In this document: in pieces, positions 35,893-46,143 of the stretch
Numbering within the stretch: position 1 is the stretch's first letter
How the letters are laid out: every line of letters starts with the position of its first letter
Origin: Polytrichum commune
Taxonomy: Eukaryota > Streptophyta > Polytrichopsida > Polytrichales > Polytrichaceae
DNA: 64,000 nt
Assembly (NCBI GenBank): GCA_950295325.1
Contig: OX485806.1
Coordinates: 44,697,169 to 44,761,168, forward strand
Reading direction: 5' to 3'
Position numbers and translations under genes: made by a program
The notes under the pieces: generated by a model
Databases searched by the model: none
What the model saw: the letters and a program-made list of their open reading frames with translations, nothing else
Told to the model about the DNA's origin: nothing

Positions 35893-38113
35893 AGGATGCC
35901 GCGGTCAAGGAGTTACCCGATATACTTAATGCCTTGGGTGGGCTTGACGGAGACGTGGAAGTTGATTCATTGTCGGAGTACTTGGAGAAGTGGCGAATCT
36001 GTCTCTGGGATAAGGCGTTTATTGGTCACTTTTCAGGGTCAGATATCTACGGAAAGGGGACGTGGTGGAAGGATGTCAAAGGCGCTGACAACATTGTCAA
36101 GCGCTTAATCTGTCGGTACGTAAGTTGGAAAATCTTTTGTTCACCTCATTTATTTCGAACCATTTGTTTTCTAAGTTGTTGATTGGCCTCACTCCTTCGT
36201 TGTCAAGGTACATCAAGCACGAGCTTTTCAAAAAGAAGGCTTTGAAGAAGCTCCCTCCATTTCTAGACGCATGGTCAGATTCTTCTTCACCTACCTTCAT
36301 ATTTTTCCCGACTCAAAAGTGCAACTTTTCCCTCCCGCATCTCCGCAAGTGTTGCTGGTATTTGGAATGTAAGAGGACGTGGCAACTGGATGAGGAGGCG
36401 GAGTTGAAGATTCGGCTCTCCGGTGGAGAGCCTCCCCTGCCTCCTACTCAAAGCGATGAGGTTGTTATCCTTGACAGTCAACTTTCGGAGGCGGACGAGG
36501 TTGTTGCGACTCTCGATGAGGCCAACACACAGAAGTCCAAGAGGAGGAAGCGTGCAACTCAAGACGAGTCATCATTGAAGAAGCGCGTGAGGAAGCTCAA
36601 GACTGTGGAGGATGATCCCCCTCCCCCTGCGTCACCTGAGGCGGCTATTGCATCCCCTGCAACTCTTAGTCAATTACCTACTCTGTCCAGGCCACCTCCA
36701 CCGCCCGTTCTTTCATCTGCCAATCCTCCTCCGGTTGTTTCAGAATGCATCTTGAATGCCTCCATTCTCCATCAACGTCGTCATTTTCAGGAAGTTTCAA
36801 ACTTCATCCTTTCTCTTCCACCCTCCCATCCTAAGAGAGCTCTAGGCTTCACGAGGTCAGATGTGGGCATGGCTGATCTTGTCATTGTTGACATCCCTGA
36901 GAACCTGCCCGTGCGCAATGTCTCCGATCCTGCATATAGTGTACCTCCCTGGAATGCATTAGATCCCGATTTTATTGGTGAACTCTTCGATTTCGCGGAC
37001 AAGATCCTGCATGACGATGGAGCTCTCCTCCTCTTTCATCCAGATGACAATGGTGACTTCAGGGAGAGCATTCAAGACCACTTCGCTGCTTTTGGGTTCA
37101 CCATCTTCAAGGAGTGGCTGGGAGTCAACCGTCTTCGCCTACAGTCAGCTAAGCATGTGGACAAGACCACCAACCTCTTCCCAGTTGTACTACTTGTTCG
37201 TGCCACGAAAACAATCGGATCCAACCTTGATAAGCGGCCCCGACACTCGTCATTTTGCCTTCGCGATGCCAATGAGCTCAAGGCTCTTGGCATTGAGCTC
37301 GACATGGATGATGCCATTATGAATTATACCACAACTCCTCTCATGGACGGCTCCAAAGCTTGGCGTTGTCCCCGGGAGAAAGATATTTCTTTCATGTCCT
37401 CCTTGATCATGGCCACTACGGACATTGGACAGGTCGTGGTGGACGTTAATGCAGGCGTTGGTATGTCCTACTTCACTTGCCATCATATCCTAGTTTTCAC
37501 TTTCTACATTTGCTTTTATTTATCTTTGCTAACATTTCCCTCGCAACAGGGACTTCTGTCCATGCATGCAGGCAGCTTGGGCGCCATATCGTTGCTCTCG
37601 AGGAGGACGAGGACACCTTCAACCGTGTCCTTAAGCCACTTAAGGCTCCATCCATTGTTGTTGCTGCCACGCAGTCTTCACAAGGCACGCAGAAGAGGCT
37701 GCTGGCCTTGAAGCGATCGAGGCGACAACCCTCGCAGTAAGTGAGTATGATAACCATCTTCGCTTCATTTCCTTGTCCGCTCAGCTTTTACACTTTCCAT
37801 CCTCTTTCTTACAATTTTCATGCTTGCTTTCAGACTTGGCCTTGGAGCAGATGTGTTTGGTACTCCCACCATGGGATTCACTTTGCCAATCTATGCCCAT
37901 GATATGGCAATGGTCCTAGCGGCACAACCTTCTCCTACCAAAGCTAGTACCCCGTCTCCACGTTATGACCCCCGTGCCATAGACTTATTCGAGCTTTTTG
38001 CAGAGGTGGATAATGAGTGCCATAGCTTAGATTCCACTTCAGATGATGGCGGCCATGAGGGGAGTATCTTTGGAAGTAAGGAATCTAGTAGTGACAACCT
38101 CATTGTTGATTGA
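35893..38113 (+). CDS. Methyltransferase-like half of the fusion gene (exons 5-8, open)
   Basis: Exons 35893-36115, 36208-37460, 37550-37736 and 37834-38113 join in one open frame ending in TGA. Exon 6 alone gives about 417 codons. It holds a basic patch, a Pro-rich linker, the beta-strand/motif IV site LVIVDIPENLP, and FADKILHDDGALLLFHP, which resembles the 'vLkpgG' helix-strand of amino-methyltransferases. The motif I loop DVNAGVG|TS is split by intron 6 and followed by RHIVALEEDEDTF, with an acidic residue at the end of strand 2 as in AdoMet binders. Motif IV before motif I is beta-class order. The catalytic [DNS]PP[YFW] is changed to DIPE, so methyl transfer may be lost. The C-terminus is acidic and Ser-rich. 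AdoMet binding is inferred from family motifs. Confidence 0.75.
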
Positions 38114-38489
38114 TTTTTGGTTTGATTGATTGGTATTTGGATTTATAAAGTGTGGTGTGGTTTTCAATATTCCAATTATCTCATTGAATGCATCTTTTCG
38201 TTGTTCTCAAATCACACTACACTTGGTGGTCGTCATACTCCAAAGAGAATTTGGTCCACCATCTTCTCAACCATAGTGAATTTTCCCATGGTCATAGGGC
38301 CTCATTGGTATATTTAAGAAACTTTTTGGTTCTAAAAATTGGGCACTTCATAAATATGGGCCTCATAATTTCAAATTAAACTTGAAATATGTGCAAAATC
38401 CACGGTCATAAGGGTCCTAACTTTCGTTAAATGGAGTTTTAAATTTTGATTTTCTGCTCACCGCTCACCGCTCACCGCTCACCGCTCAC
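38114..38489. other. 3' flank of the fusion gene with a short (GCTCACC)n microsatellite
   Basis: This A/T-rich stretch after the TGA may hold the 3' UTR. No clear polyadenylation signal was identified. About five copies of gctcacc end it at 38456-38489, just before the start of retroelement copy A. No gene is seen. Confidence 0.55.
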
Positions 38490-39099
38490 ATCGTAGCATT
38501 CCTGAGAAATTGGTTTTGTGGCACCAAACCAATTCGTCTCGCGGACGGAATGTTTAAAGTTGGGTTTGCGGACAAAGCCAAGCCAAGTTGCCGAGGACGG
38601 AATGTTGGACGATGGCTTTGTGGCCAAGGCTAGTAGCCTTAAGCCGAGGCCAAGTCTCATGGATTGACAAAGAGTCAACATATTCCTTGATGAGCCGAAG
38701 CTCATAAGGTGTTGGGGTTTGCCGACTCGTATAGTGGGCAAGCTCAGTAATGTACGGTCTTTAAGGGTGAACCCCATGAAATAAGGTAATGGCGATGTCT
38801 TTGACGTTATAATGTGGGACATTGGAATTTGTGGACATTCTACACTATGTAAAATGGATGAGGTGCCCTCACTTTGGAGGACACCTTCTTTGAAACTCAC
38901 ATGAAAGATGTGAGTCGCAAGCTGGTGAGCTTACAGTGCATTTGTGATGTGCCATGATGGCAAAGAATTGAACTACAAATTGACAAGGATTCCTATGGAA
39001 GGAGGATCCAAGTTGAATTTGGTCTTAATGGACCAAATGAATGGTTGTGGTTCAATTGGAGCAACTCCAAAGAACTCATGGGGAGGGTAGGAAAGATGG

Positions 39100-39420
39100 G
39101 CCTCCCCCAAACCATACTTGTGGGATGTTGGTGAGATACAAGGATGTATTCACCAATGTGTTGCTCAAAATGTTACCGCCAAAGAGTGAATTGCAACTTT
39201 GTTCAAGAAGAAATTGAGTTCTTGAGGCATATGGTGACAAAGGAAGTTGGTGGACAAACATGAAGAATGTCAAGGCAATCCAAAAGGAGAATTGGCCCTT
39301 GACTCAAAAAAGGCTTAGGTCATTGGTTGGCCTAACCAACTACTACCACCACTTCATTCTAGATTTGTTTTAAGGTTGCTAGGACCTTAGTCAACTTATT
39401 GAGGAAATAGCTATCCCAAG
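39100..39420 (+). pseudogene. Reverse transcriptase remnants (core deleted)
   Basis: The sequence encodes YKDVFTNVLLKMLPP, corresponding to the entry of Ty3/gypsy RT ('DvFp..LPk.LPP'). It passes directly into NCNFVQEEIEFLRHMVTKE and later LRSLVGLTNYYHHFI, the RT thumb/connection. The fingers-palm core with the YxDD motif is missing between them. Frame changes and stops occur. Copy B shows the same junction at about 45290-45480, so the deletion predates the split of A and B. Confidence 0.7.
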
Positions 39421-40310
39421 AGTGGGATGAGCCTTGTCACCAAGCCTTTGGGAAGCTCAAGAGCAAGTTCCCTTCACAAGATGTGGTTAAGTTTCCGGGT
39501 TTTTATAAGCATTTTGAGGTGCACATGGAGACGAAGGACTTTACCATTGGCGGATGTTGATCCAAGATGGATGACCATTGCTTATGAGAGCATTAAGCTC
39601 CATGGTTGTCGAACCTTGTCTGGCTTGTGCAAGAAATGGCTATCCCAAAAGTGGGATGGGTCGTGCTACCAAGCCTTTGGGGAGCTTAAGAGCAAGTTGT
39701 CTTTGCTGCCCATGCTCAAGCTTGCGGAGTTTGCCAAACCTTTTGAGGTGCATACGGGGACGAGTGACTTTACCATTGGCGGATGTTGATCCAAGATGGA
39801 GGACCATTGCATATGAGAGCAATAAGCTCAATGGTTGTAAAACCTTGTCCGGCTTGTGCAAGACATGGCTATCCCAAGAGTGGGATGAGCCGTGCCACCA
39901 AGTCCTTGAGGAGCTTAAGACGAAGTTCTCTTCACCACCCGTGCTCAAGTTCGTGGAGTTTGACATACCTTTTGAGGTGCATACGGGGGCAAGTGACTTT
40001 ACCATTGGCGGATGTTGATGAAAAAAAGATGGGCATTGCATATGGGAGCATGAAGCTCGATGGTTGTCCGACCTTGTCTGACTTGTGAAAGAAATGGCTA
40101 TCCCAAGAGTGGGACTAGCCTTGTCACCAAGTCTTTGGGGAGCTTAAGACAAAGTTCTCTTCGCCGCCCATGCTCAAGTTTGTGGAGTTTGACAAATCTT
40201 TTGAGGTGTATACGGGGGCAAGTAACTTTGCCAATGGTGGATTGTTACTGTAAGATGGATGGCCATTGCATATGGGAGCATCGATGGTTGTCAAAGAAGA
40301 CAACCAACTC
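39395..40310 (+). repeat. Four 229-bp tandem copies of the RT/RNase H connection segment
   Basis: The anchor tggcggatgttgatc occurs with its C at 39551, 39780, 40009 and (as tggtggatt) 40238, an exact 229-bp period. Each copy encodes a fragment like EWDEPCHQ..GELK, FEVHTGASDFTIGG, typical of the RT connection/RNase H start. Since 229 is not a multiple of 3, successive copies fall in different frames, so the amplification does not preserve a protein. Confidence 0.85.
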
Positions 40311-40610
40311 ATGACAAAGAACTTCTTTGCCGTAGTGTATTGCTTGAAGATGTGGCGACACTATTTGGGGTCGCACAAAGCAAAGGTCTACATGGATAAT
40401 GTGTCCTAAAAGTATTTTGACATACAAGCGCAAGTGAGCGCCAAGTCATTGCGGTGACATGATAGTTTGGCGCTTATGAATGTGGATTTGGTCCACAAAC
40501 CGGACCGTGGAAATGTGGTGCCGGATGCGCTAAGTAGACGGGAAGAGTTCCAAGCAATGAGAACCATCCAAACCTTGTGGGTAATGTGTGCCGGCGAAGG
40601 AAACTTGTGA
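40311..40610 (+). pseudogene. RNase H C-terminal remnant
   Basis: Reading across stops, the sequence gives a KVYMDNVS-stop-KYFDIQAQVSAKSLR-like stretch, then LALMNVDLVHKPDRGNVVPDALSRREEF. This matches the Ty3/gypsy RNase H end, where 'YKPGKeNVVADALSRR' is typical. Stops at 40406 and in the following helix show decay. Confidence 0.7.
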
Positions 40611-40636
40611 TGCAAGATACGGGAGGGGTAAATTAA

Positions 40637-41633
40637 CTACCCCGAGGCACAAAAACTTTTAGGTGAGCTTCGCAAGAGCAAGTTGCTCAAAGAGGTTAAG
40701 TTGGTGGACGGATTGTTCAAGTGTAAGCAAAGTCGGGTGTATGTGCCACAAGGCAAGTTGAGGCTATCAGTTTTGAAGGAGGAATATGATAGTCCTATTG
40801 CCGGCCATAAAGGAGAAAGAAAAAACCGCCATAGAATGGCATCAAGGAGGTTCCATTGGCGGTGCATAAAGGAGGATATAACCCACTTTGTCAAGGCTTG
40901 GATGAAGTGCCAAGTGAACCGAGCCTCTTACCAAAACCAAGGCGGTTTCTTGCAACCGTTGCTTATCCCGTCGGGGCCATGGTATAGTATGTGCATGGAC
41001 TTGATCACAAGTTTGCCGGAGTCACATGGGTATGATGCCATTTTGTTGATGGTTGAGCGGTTTGCCAAGTTGGCACACATGGTGCCGATTGTGGGAACCA
41101 TGACCGTGTTGGAGACCGCATAGCCTTTTCTCAAAGGATGGTTGAGGCACCATGGGTTGCCAAGAGTGATTGTGTCGGATCCAAAGTTCACAAGTGCATT
41201 TCCAATGCATTTATCTAAGGAGGTTGTATTGAAACTAAGGCTTAGCACGGCCTTACATTCCCAAATGGATGGGAAAACAAAGCGTGTGAATGGAGTCTTG
41301 AAGCAATACTTGAGGAACTTTTTGGGGGCGGACCAAGGAGATTGGGCGGACCATGTGGATCGAGCGGAGTTTAGTTGTAATGTAGCCACGCACTTGGCGA
41401 CCAAGGGGTTGTCTTTCATGGTGGCTTATGGAGTGGATGCGCTCCAACCTACTAACCTAACTCTCGAGGGGGCACATTCAACACTAGAGTTCAACCAAGA
41501 TGGTGAGGACTTGGCCAAGAAGCGTGAACAAGTCTTGGAGATGACCAAGTTGTTGGTGGAGAAAGCTCGAAGGTGCTACGAAGTGCAAGTCAATGCCAAA
41601 AGACGCGAAGTGGAGTATGAGGTGGGCCAATAA
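40637..41633 (+). pseudogene. Ty3/gypsy integrase (decayed)
   Basis: The frame from 40683 is interrupted by one TAG at 41121 and continues in the same frame to 41633. The zinc-finger region keeps the AGHKGERK part, but the first Cys of the Cys pair is replaced by Trp (KAWMKCQ). The catalytic core shows CMDLITSLPES (first Asp) and VIVSDPKF (second Asp). The family's 'DGQTERVN' reads DGKTKRVN, so the catalytic Glu is Lys. Two independent defects therefore make it inactive. Copy B carries the same Lys. Confidence 0.8.
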
Positions 41634-41639
41634 GGTGTT

Positions 41640-42113
41640 GTTGAATGTGAACAACTTCACCTTGGGGAAAGCCTTACTCCAAAGTTCATGTCCAAAATTG
41701 GAGCTCCGTTTTCCATTGTGGAACAAGTGTTCAAGGATATATATAATTTGGGATTACCGCTCGAGATCAAAGTGCATCCGACATTTCATGTCTCATTCCT
41801 AAAGCCATTTAAGGACAATACCTTGTGGCCCAATCGCAAGCAAGTGATTAGGCCACCTCCTGACCTTGTGGAGGTCATTTGGAACATGAGGTAGGAGGGC
41901 ATCCTCAAGTGTAGGAAGCCCAAGTAAAAAGGAAAGAAAATGTATAAAGGAGTACTTGGTGAAATGGTGAGGATATAAAGAAGCCGTTTGGGTAGCTTCA
42001 TGAGACATGATGAACGCCAAGGAATTGGTAAAGCACTTTGAAGAAACTAAGGCTAGACATTCCAATAAAATGAAGCATAGGCATTGATGAGGACATCAAT
42101 CTCCTTTAGTGGG
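41640..42113 (+). pseudogene. Integrase tail with chromodomain remnant
   Basis: Frameshifted pieces read VLLNVNNFTL, KFMSKIGAPFSIVEQV and HPTFHVSFLKPF, the usual chromovirus GPY/F-like tail. Next comes KEYLVKW-stop-GY and NAKELVKHFEETKARHSNK, which matches a chromodomain C-terminal half. TGA codons replace sense codons in the chromodomain. It would have directed integration to marked chromatin in an active ancestor. Confidence 0.7.
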
Positions 42114-42889
42114 GGAGAGACGCTAGTAGCACACTTAGCTTCGAGGCTAATTACTCCACAACATGTACTTGTTCTTTGGCTTGAGGCAATAAAATCCAAA
42201 CTTTAGTGGTGCAAAGAGAAAAATATGAGATGAGGTCCTAGTCTTGTACTTGTGTTTGGTTAGTGGAAGAGGGGGAATAGACATGCCAAACTAGGTTGGG
42301 TAAGCCGAGTAATTGGGGGCCATGGCTAGGAGGGGCCTTGGATAAAACCAAGAAACTTCTTCATTATGGGCTTGTCCGGGCGGGGGCAACGTGATCGCGC
42401 GTGCTCATAAAAGTGCTACCCGCGAGCTAACGAGAGTTGGCACATGGGAGTCATGAACCCATGTCTCGAAAGAGCAAAGTGGGAACCGAGTCGGGCGGGA
42501 CTTGGCATCACCCCCGTGCGATCGAGGCGTGGCTTAACAATGGAGAGCCATCTTGGAGTTGCAACCAAGACAACTTAGTGGAAGCGTTGAGGTCTCGCCT
42601 AGATGTGTCATGTTAGGCTACTGAAGCCTAACAGGGGATGCCCCAAAGGAGGGGCAACCCAAGTGAGTCCCAAAGTAGGTGGGTCTAGAGTAGGTTAGGT
42701 CCTTGGAGGAGTTCTAAGGTCGCTAATGGACCACCTAGTAACGACACCTTTTGGGACTATGCCAAATTTGAAGATGCATTGTGGGGGTCGTGCCCTAAGG
42801 TAAACACAATGCCGCACCATAGAGGATGGCAACTTGAGAATTGGTGTGCCGACTACGAGTATAGTCGATGAGGGCATCGACTCCGTTTG
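42114..42889 (+). mobile_element. LTR-like 3' region of copy A
   Basis: This non-coding sequence after the PPT-like gtgggggagagac is shared with 50420-51016 up to position 42713. It contains gtccgggcggggg, gtcgggcgggacttggcatc and cccgtgcgatcgaggcg words conserved between copies. It looks interrupted near 42890 by another LTR-type insertion and probably resumes at 43863-44103. The exact LTR start was not found. Confidence 0.5.
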
Positions 42890-43250
42890 GTGGGGCTGAG
42901 TATAGCCCCCCTTGACAATCTTGCCAATTTTCAATTCTAGCAAAGGTTACGAGCGCTAACCATTCGCATTCCGCCATGCTAATGGTTAGCTCCCCCTACC
43001 CCGGACCATATAGTTCATAGGAGGGGAACCAACCCTCCTACTTTACTTTCGGGACTCACCCCTTAATCGGTAACCAATTCCCAAATGTGGACTTCCATCC
43101 ATGGAAGTCCAATCCTATGTTCATCATCGCATTGCCGGAGCAACACTACAACAACCCGAACCATATTAGGCAACTATGGCCTCACATTGGGCCAATGCCC
43201 ATGGAGGCCGTGCCGTTCGGCCTCGGGTGGGTGAGGCCACACCACCTCAC

Positions 43251-43260
43251 CCATATAAGC
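43251..43260 (+). promoter_or_regulatory. TATA box in the LTR-type insertion
   Basis: ccatataagc is a consensus plant TATA context, with ctctaggactctacgcgggg about 30 bases downstream as a plausible start region. It is conserved in the inverted partner (gcttatatggg near 46746). Confidence 0.55.
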
Positions 43261-43564
43261 CTCTAGGACTCTACGCGGGGCCCCTACCCCACTGTCAAGA
43301 AACCTCTTGTCTCTCTACCAAGAGTTGGGGCCAAGTGGACATTTTCCTTTACCTGCTGGGCCTAGAACCCCCCCAGCAGGTTCAGACCATCATAACTTCC
43401 TTGTACGATGTCTGATCATAACAACCAACCACTCCATCTTCATCTACGCTTCACGTAGATGCCCATGGACTCCTCACTTGCCCCATTCGAGCAAGTCTTG
43501 AGGAAGTTATGCCTGTTTGAACTTTGGCAGTCCCGGGAATCACTCCCAGGCACTGCTGTACCAG

Positions 43565-43586
43565 GGCGCTGTCCCGGGACAGCGCC
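43565..43586. repeat. 22-bp perfect palindrome
   Basis: The arm ggcgctgtccc is followed at once by its reverse complement gggacagcgcc, with no loop. The same palindrome is kept at 46420-46441 in the inverted partner. Confidence 0.9.
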
Positions 43587-43862
43587 CCACTCAAATGGCC
43601 ATAACTCCTAGCTCACACCTCCGCCTGAGGTGATCTTGAGCATTCTAGAATCACCACGCCATGAGCTACACATAGCTTATGGCCTTACCCTCATGCCTCC
43701 TAGTCTCCGTGGGTGGGAGGCGTTCCCAACGTCCGGGGCCCTCACCCACACTAGGATGACTTGGGCCCTCTCACCAACGGCGCCACAAGTCCCGGGTGTC
43801 ACTCCGGGGTCCCCCTTGTGCCCATGGTGTTTCGGGCACTCCTCTTGGAGAGCTGCGCGACA

Positions 43863-44103
43863 CCCGTAGTCTTGGGTCTAAGTGTTGTGGGAGGCACCAA
43901 TGAGTAATGTTGTGGCATGAGGAAAAATTTGTGAAAGGCATTTCTACATGCTTGTACCTCTAACAATGAAATAAAACATGTGTGGGTCAATTAACATTGG
44001 GAGTTGGAGCAATCTCAAAAGATCACAAGGCCTTAGGAGAAGAGTGTGAGTCACATACTTCCACCTGGACTATGACGCTTAAGGGTGGGGGTTTGTGGCT
44101 GAC
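43863..44103 (+). mobile_element. 3' end of an LTR related to 47597-49443
   Basis: The stretch 'gtgagtcacatacttccacctggactatgacgc' to 'ggtttgtggctgaca' parallels the terminal part of the 47597-49443 element ('gtgagccatacgctcttacttggactacgacgc' to 'ggtttatggctgaca'). This suggests copy A's 3' LTR ends here. Confidence 0.5.
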
Positions 44104-44499
44104 ACTCCCGCAAGCCTTGAAAAATATTCGGGGGCTAGAATACCGAATGCACCCGAAAGCTTGGAATGTGGTAATGTTGGATTGAAATTCCAATCCAAAA
44201 TACTTAGAATGTGATGATGTTCGAATGAACTTGGTACAAATGAGGCACCCGGGCCTCTTAAGGGCTATGTGCGCTATTCAAACGCACAAATCAAGGATAC
44301 ACCTAAAATGGACGAGCTTTGTAAGAATTGCGTCATTTTAGGTGGGGTTTCAAAAGCAGGTGGTGAATACCATATTCAAATTTCCAAAATTTTCTGGATG
44401 TGGTGGGGATCATTAAAATTGCGATAGCACTGAAGCTGATGGTCTTAAAAAAAAAAAAAAAAAGTTGGGCGGCACCTTATCACATATTGGCTTTAACCG
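44104..44499. other. Unassigned spacer with a poly-A run
   Basis: No reading frame or known repeat was recognised between the LTR end and copy B. An 18-base A run near 44447 may be an old polyadenylate tail or simple slippage. Confidence 0.4.
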
Positions 44500-45589
44500 A
44501 AAGAGGTCCCAAGGAAATGAGCGCAAGTAGTGTGGCCCATTATACCAAAACAAATCATGCTCGTTCTGCGGACGGAATGTGAGAAGGTGGTCTGGTGATG
44601 CCTAGCAAAATCATATTTGTGCCGCGGACGGAATGCTAAAAGTTGGCTTTCCGGACGAAGCCAAATCATATTGTTTCCGCGGACCGATTGTTGAACGATG
44701 GCTTTGTGGCCAAGGCAGGTAGCCTTAAGCCGAGGCCAAGTATTTTGTACCTTGAGGCTCAAAAAAATGGGAAAAATGTCTCATGGGTTGACAAAGAGGC
44801 TAGTACTCTTTCTTGAGCCCAAAACTTACAAAAGGGTTGGGGCTTGCTGATTGATAAAGCGCGCAAGCTGACCAAGGTGCGGTTTGCAAAGGGTGACCGC
44901 ATGAGGCAAAGGAGGCGGCGATGCATGTAACCTTTCAATGTGGGACATTGGATTTTTGTCAAGATTTCACACTATGTGAAATACATGTGGTGCATGTCAT
45001 TGTAAATGTCACCTTCTTTGAAACTCACAAGATAGATGTGAGGTGCAAGCCGGTGTGCTTGCGGTGCATTGGTGATGTGCCATGATGACAAAGAATTGAA
45101 TTACAAATGGACAAGGACTCCTATGGTAGGAGGACCCAAGTTGACTTTGGTCTTAATGGACCAAATAAACGAGAAAAAATAAATAATGATCGTTGTTCAA
45201 TTGGAGCAACTCCAAGGAACTCATGGGGAGGCTAGGAAGATGGGCCTCCCCCAAACCACATTTGTGGGATGTTGGTGATATACAAGGATGTATTCACCAA
45301 TGTGTTTTCAAAATGTTACCGCCAAGGAGTGAATAGCAACTTTGCTCAAAAAGAGATTGAGTTCTTGAGGTATGTGGTGACAAATGAGGTTGGTGGACAA
45401 ACATGAAGAATGTCAAGGCAATCCAAAAGGAAAATTGGCTCTTGACTAAAAAATGACTTAGGTCATTAGTTGGCCTGGCCAACTACTACCACCACTTCAT
45501 TCGAGATTTTCCTAGAGGTTGCTAGCATCATCCTCAACTTGTTAAAGTAAAATGACTATCCGAAGAGTGGAATGAACCTTGTCACCAAG

Positions 45590-45960
45590 CCTTTGGGGAG
45601 CTAAAGACCAAGTTCTTTTCACAAGATGTGTTCAAGTTCCCGGGTTTTCACAAGCATTTTGAGGTGTATACGGGGACGAATTATGTGCCATTGGCGGATG
45701 TTAATATAAGATGGATGGCCATTGCATACGAGAGCATTAAGCTCAATGATTGTCCGACCTTTTGCGACTTGTGAAAAAAATGGCTATCCCAAAAGTGGGA
45801 TGAGCCTTGTCACCAAGTCTTTGGGGAGCTTAAGACCAAGTTCTTTTCGCCGCCCGTGCTCAAGTTCGTGGAGTTTTACAAACCTTTTCAGGTGCATACG
45901 GGGGCGAGTGACTTTACCATTGGCGGATGTTGATGTAAAATGGATGGCCATTGCATATGG
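45590..45960 (+). repeat. Two 229-bp tandem copies in copy B
   Basis: The anchor tggcggatgtt has its C at 45695 and 45924, spacing 229 bp, the same unit as the four-copy zone in copy A. A fragment FQVHTGASDFTIGG is encoded in the second copy. Confidence 0.8.
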
Positions 45961-46143
45961 GAGCATGAAGCTCGATGGTTGTCAAAGAAGACATCCAACT
46001 CATGATAAATAACTTCTTTGCCGTAGTGCATTGCTTGAAGATGTGGCCACATTATTTGGGGTCGCATAAAGCAAAGGTCTACTCGGACAATGTGTCCTAA
46101 AAATATTTTGACATACAAGCGCAAGTGAGCGCCAAGTCATTGC

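Larger units (their letters stand above)
31737..38113 (+). pseudogene. ParB-like / beta-class DNA methyltransferase-like fusion gene, 8 exons, three in-frame stops
   Basis: Proposed exons: 31737-32464, 32558-32750, 32834-33028, 33151-33373, 35893-36115, 36208-37460, 37550-37736 and 37834-38113. Introns are GT-AG, donors such as gtaagt, gtacgt and gtatgt are good, and every phase matches. The total is 3282 nt (1,093 codons plus TGA). Residues about 130-245 look like a ParB/sulfiredoxin-type domain with the box YDGNHRLLAW (D191-R195). Residues about 560-720 hold a proline-rich linker and a basic NLS-like patch (KSKRRKR). Residues about 740-970 resemble a beta-class N4/N6 amino-methyltransferase: motif IV position first (VIVDIPEN, D749), motif I later (DVNAGVGTS, D933-S941). 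TAG at 31878, TAA at 32373 and TAA at 32673 interrupt the 5' half; exons 3-8 are open. ParB-methylase fusions are known from phages and bacteria; the function here is inferred. Intact splicing suggests recent decay, or an active shorter gene from exon 3 on. Confidence 0.8.
38490..42713 (+). mobile_element. Decayed Ty3/gypsy chromovirus, copy A
   Basis: In order: an unassigned conserved leader (38490-39060, shared with 44500-45180), RT-edge remnants, a 229-bp tandem duplication zone in the RT/RNase H region, RNase H remains, integrase, a chromodomain-like tail, then a PPT-like tagtgggggagagac (about 42098-42113) and LTR-like sequence to at least 42713. The domain order RT-RH-IN-chromodomain identifies a chromovirus. 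Many stops and frameshifts make it inactive. Homology to copy B ends at 'cttggaggagt' (42713/51018). The true 5' and 3' ends are unclear. Confidence 0.8.
42890..43862 (+). mobile_element. LTR-type insertion, inverted relative to the copy at 46144-47119
   Basis: From about 42890 to the terminal gcgcgaca at 43862, this is the reverse complement of 46144-47119 with moderate divergence. The TATA box ccatataagcc and a central palindrome are shared. The right end matches the partner's terminus. The left end is rearranged (gctgagtatagcccccc instead of the partner's terminus), so no target duplication is assigned. Read in this orientation the TATA points to the right. Confidence 0.65.

Noticed and set aside
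36287-37757. Minus-strand ORFs of 71-91 codons opposite the methyltransferase exons
   Set aside because: They are shadows of the plus-strand coding exons, which have consistent splice phases and recognisable motifs.
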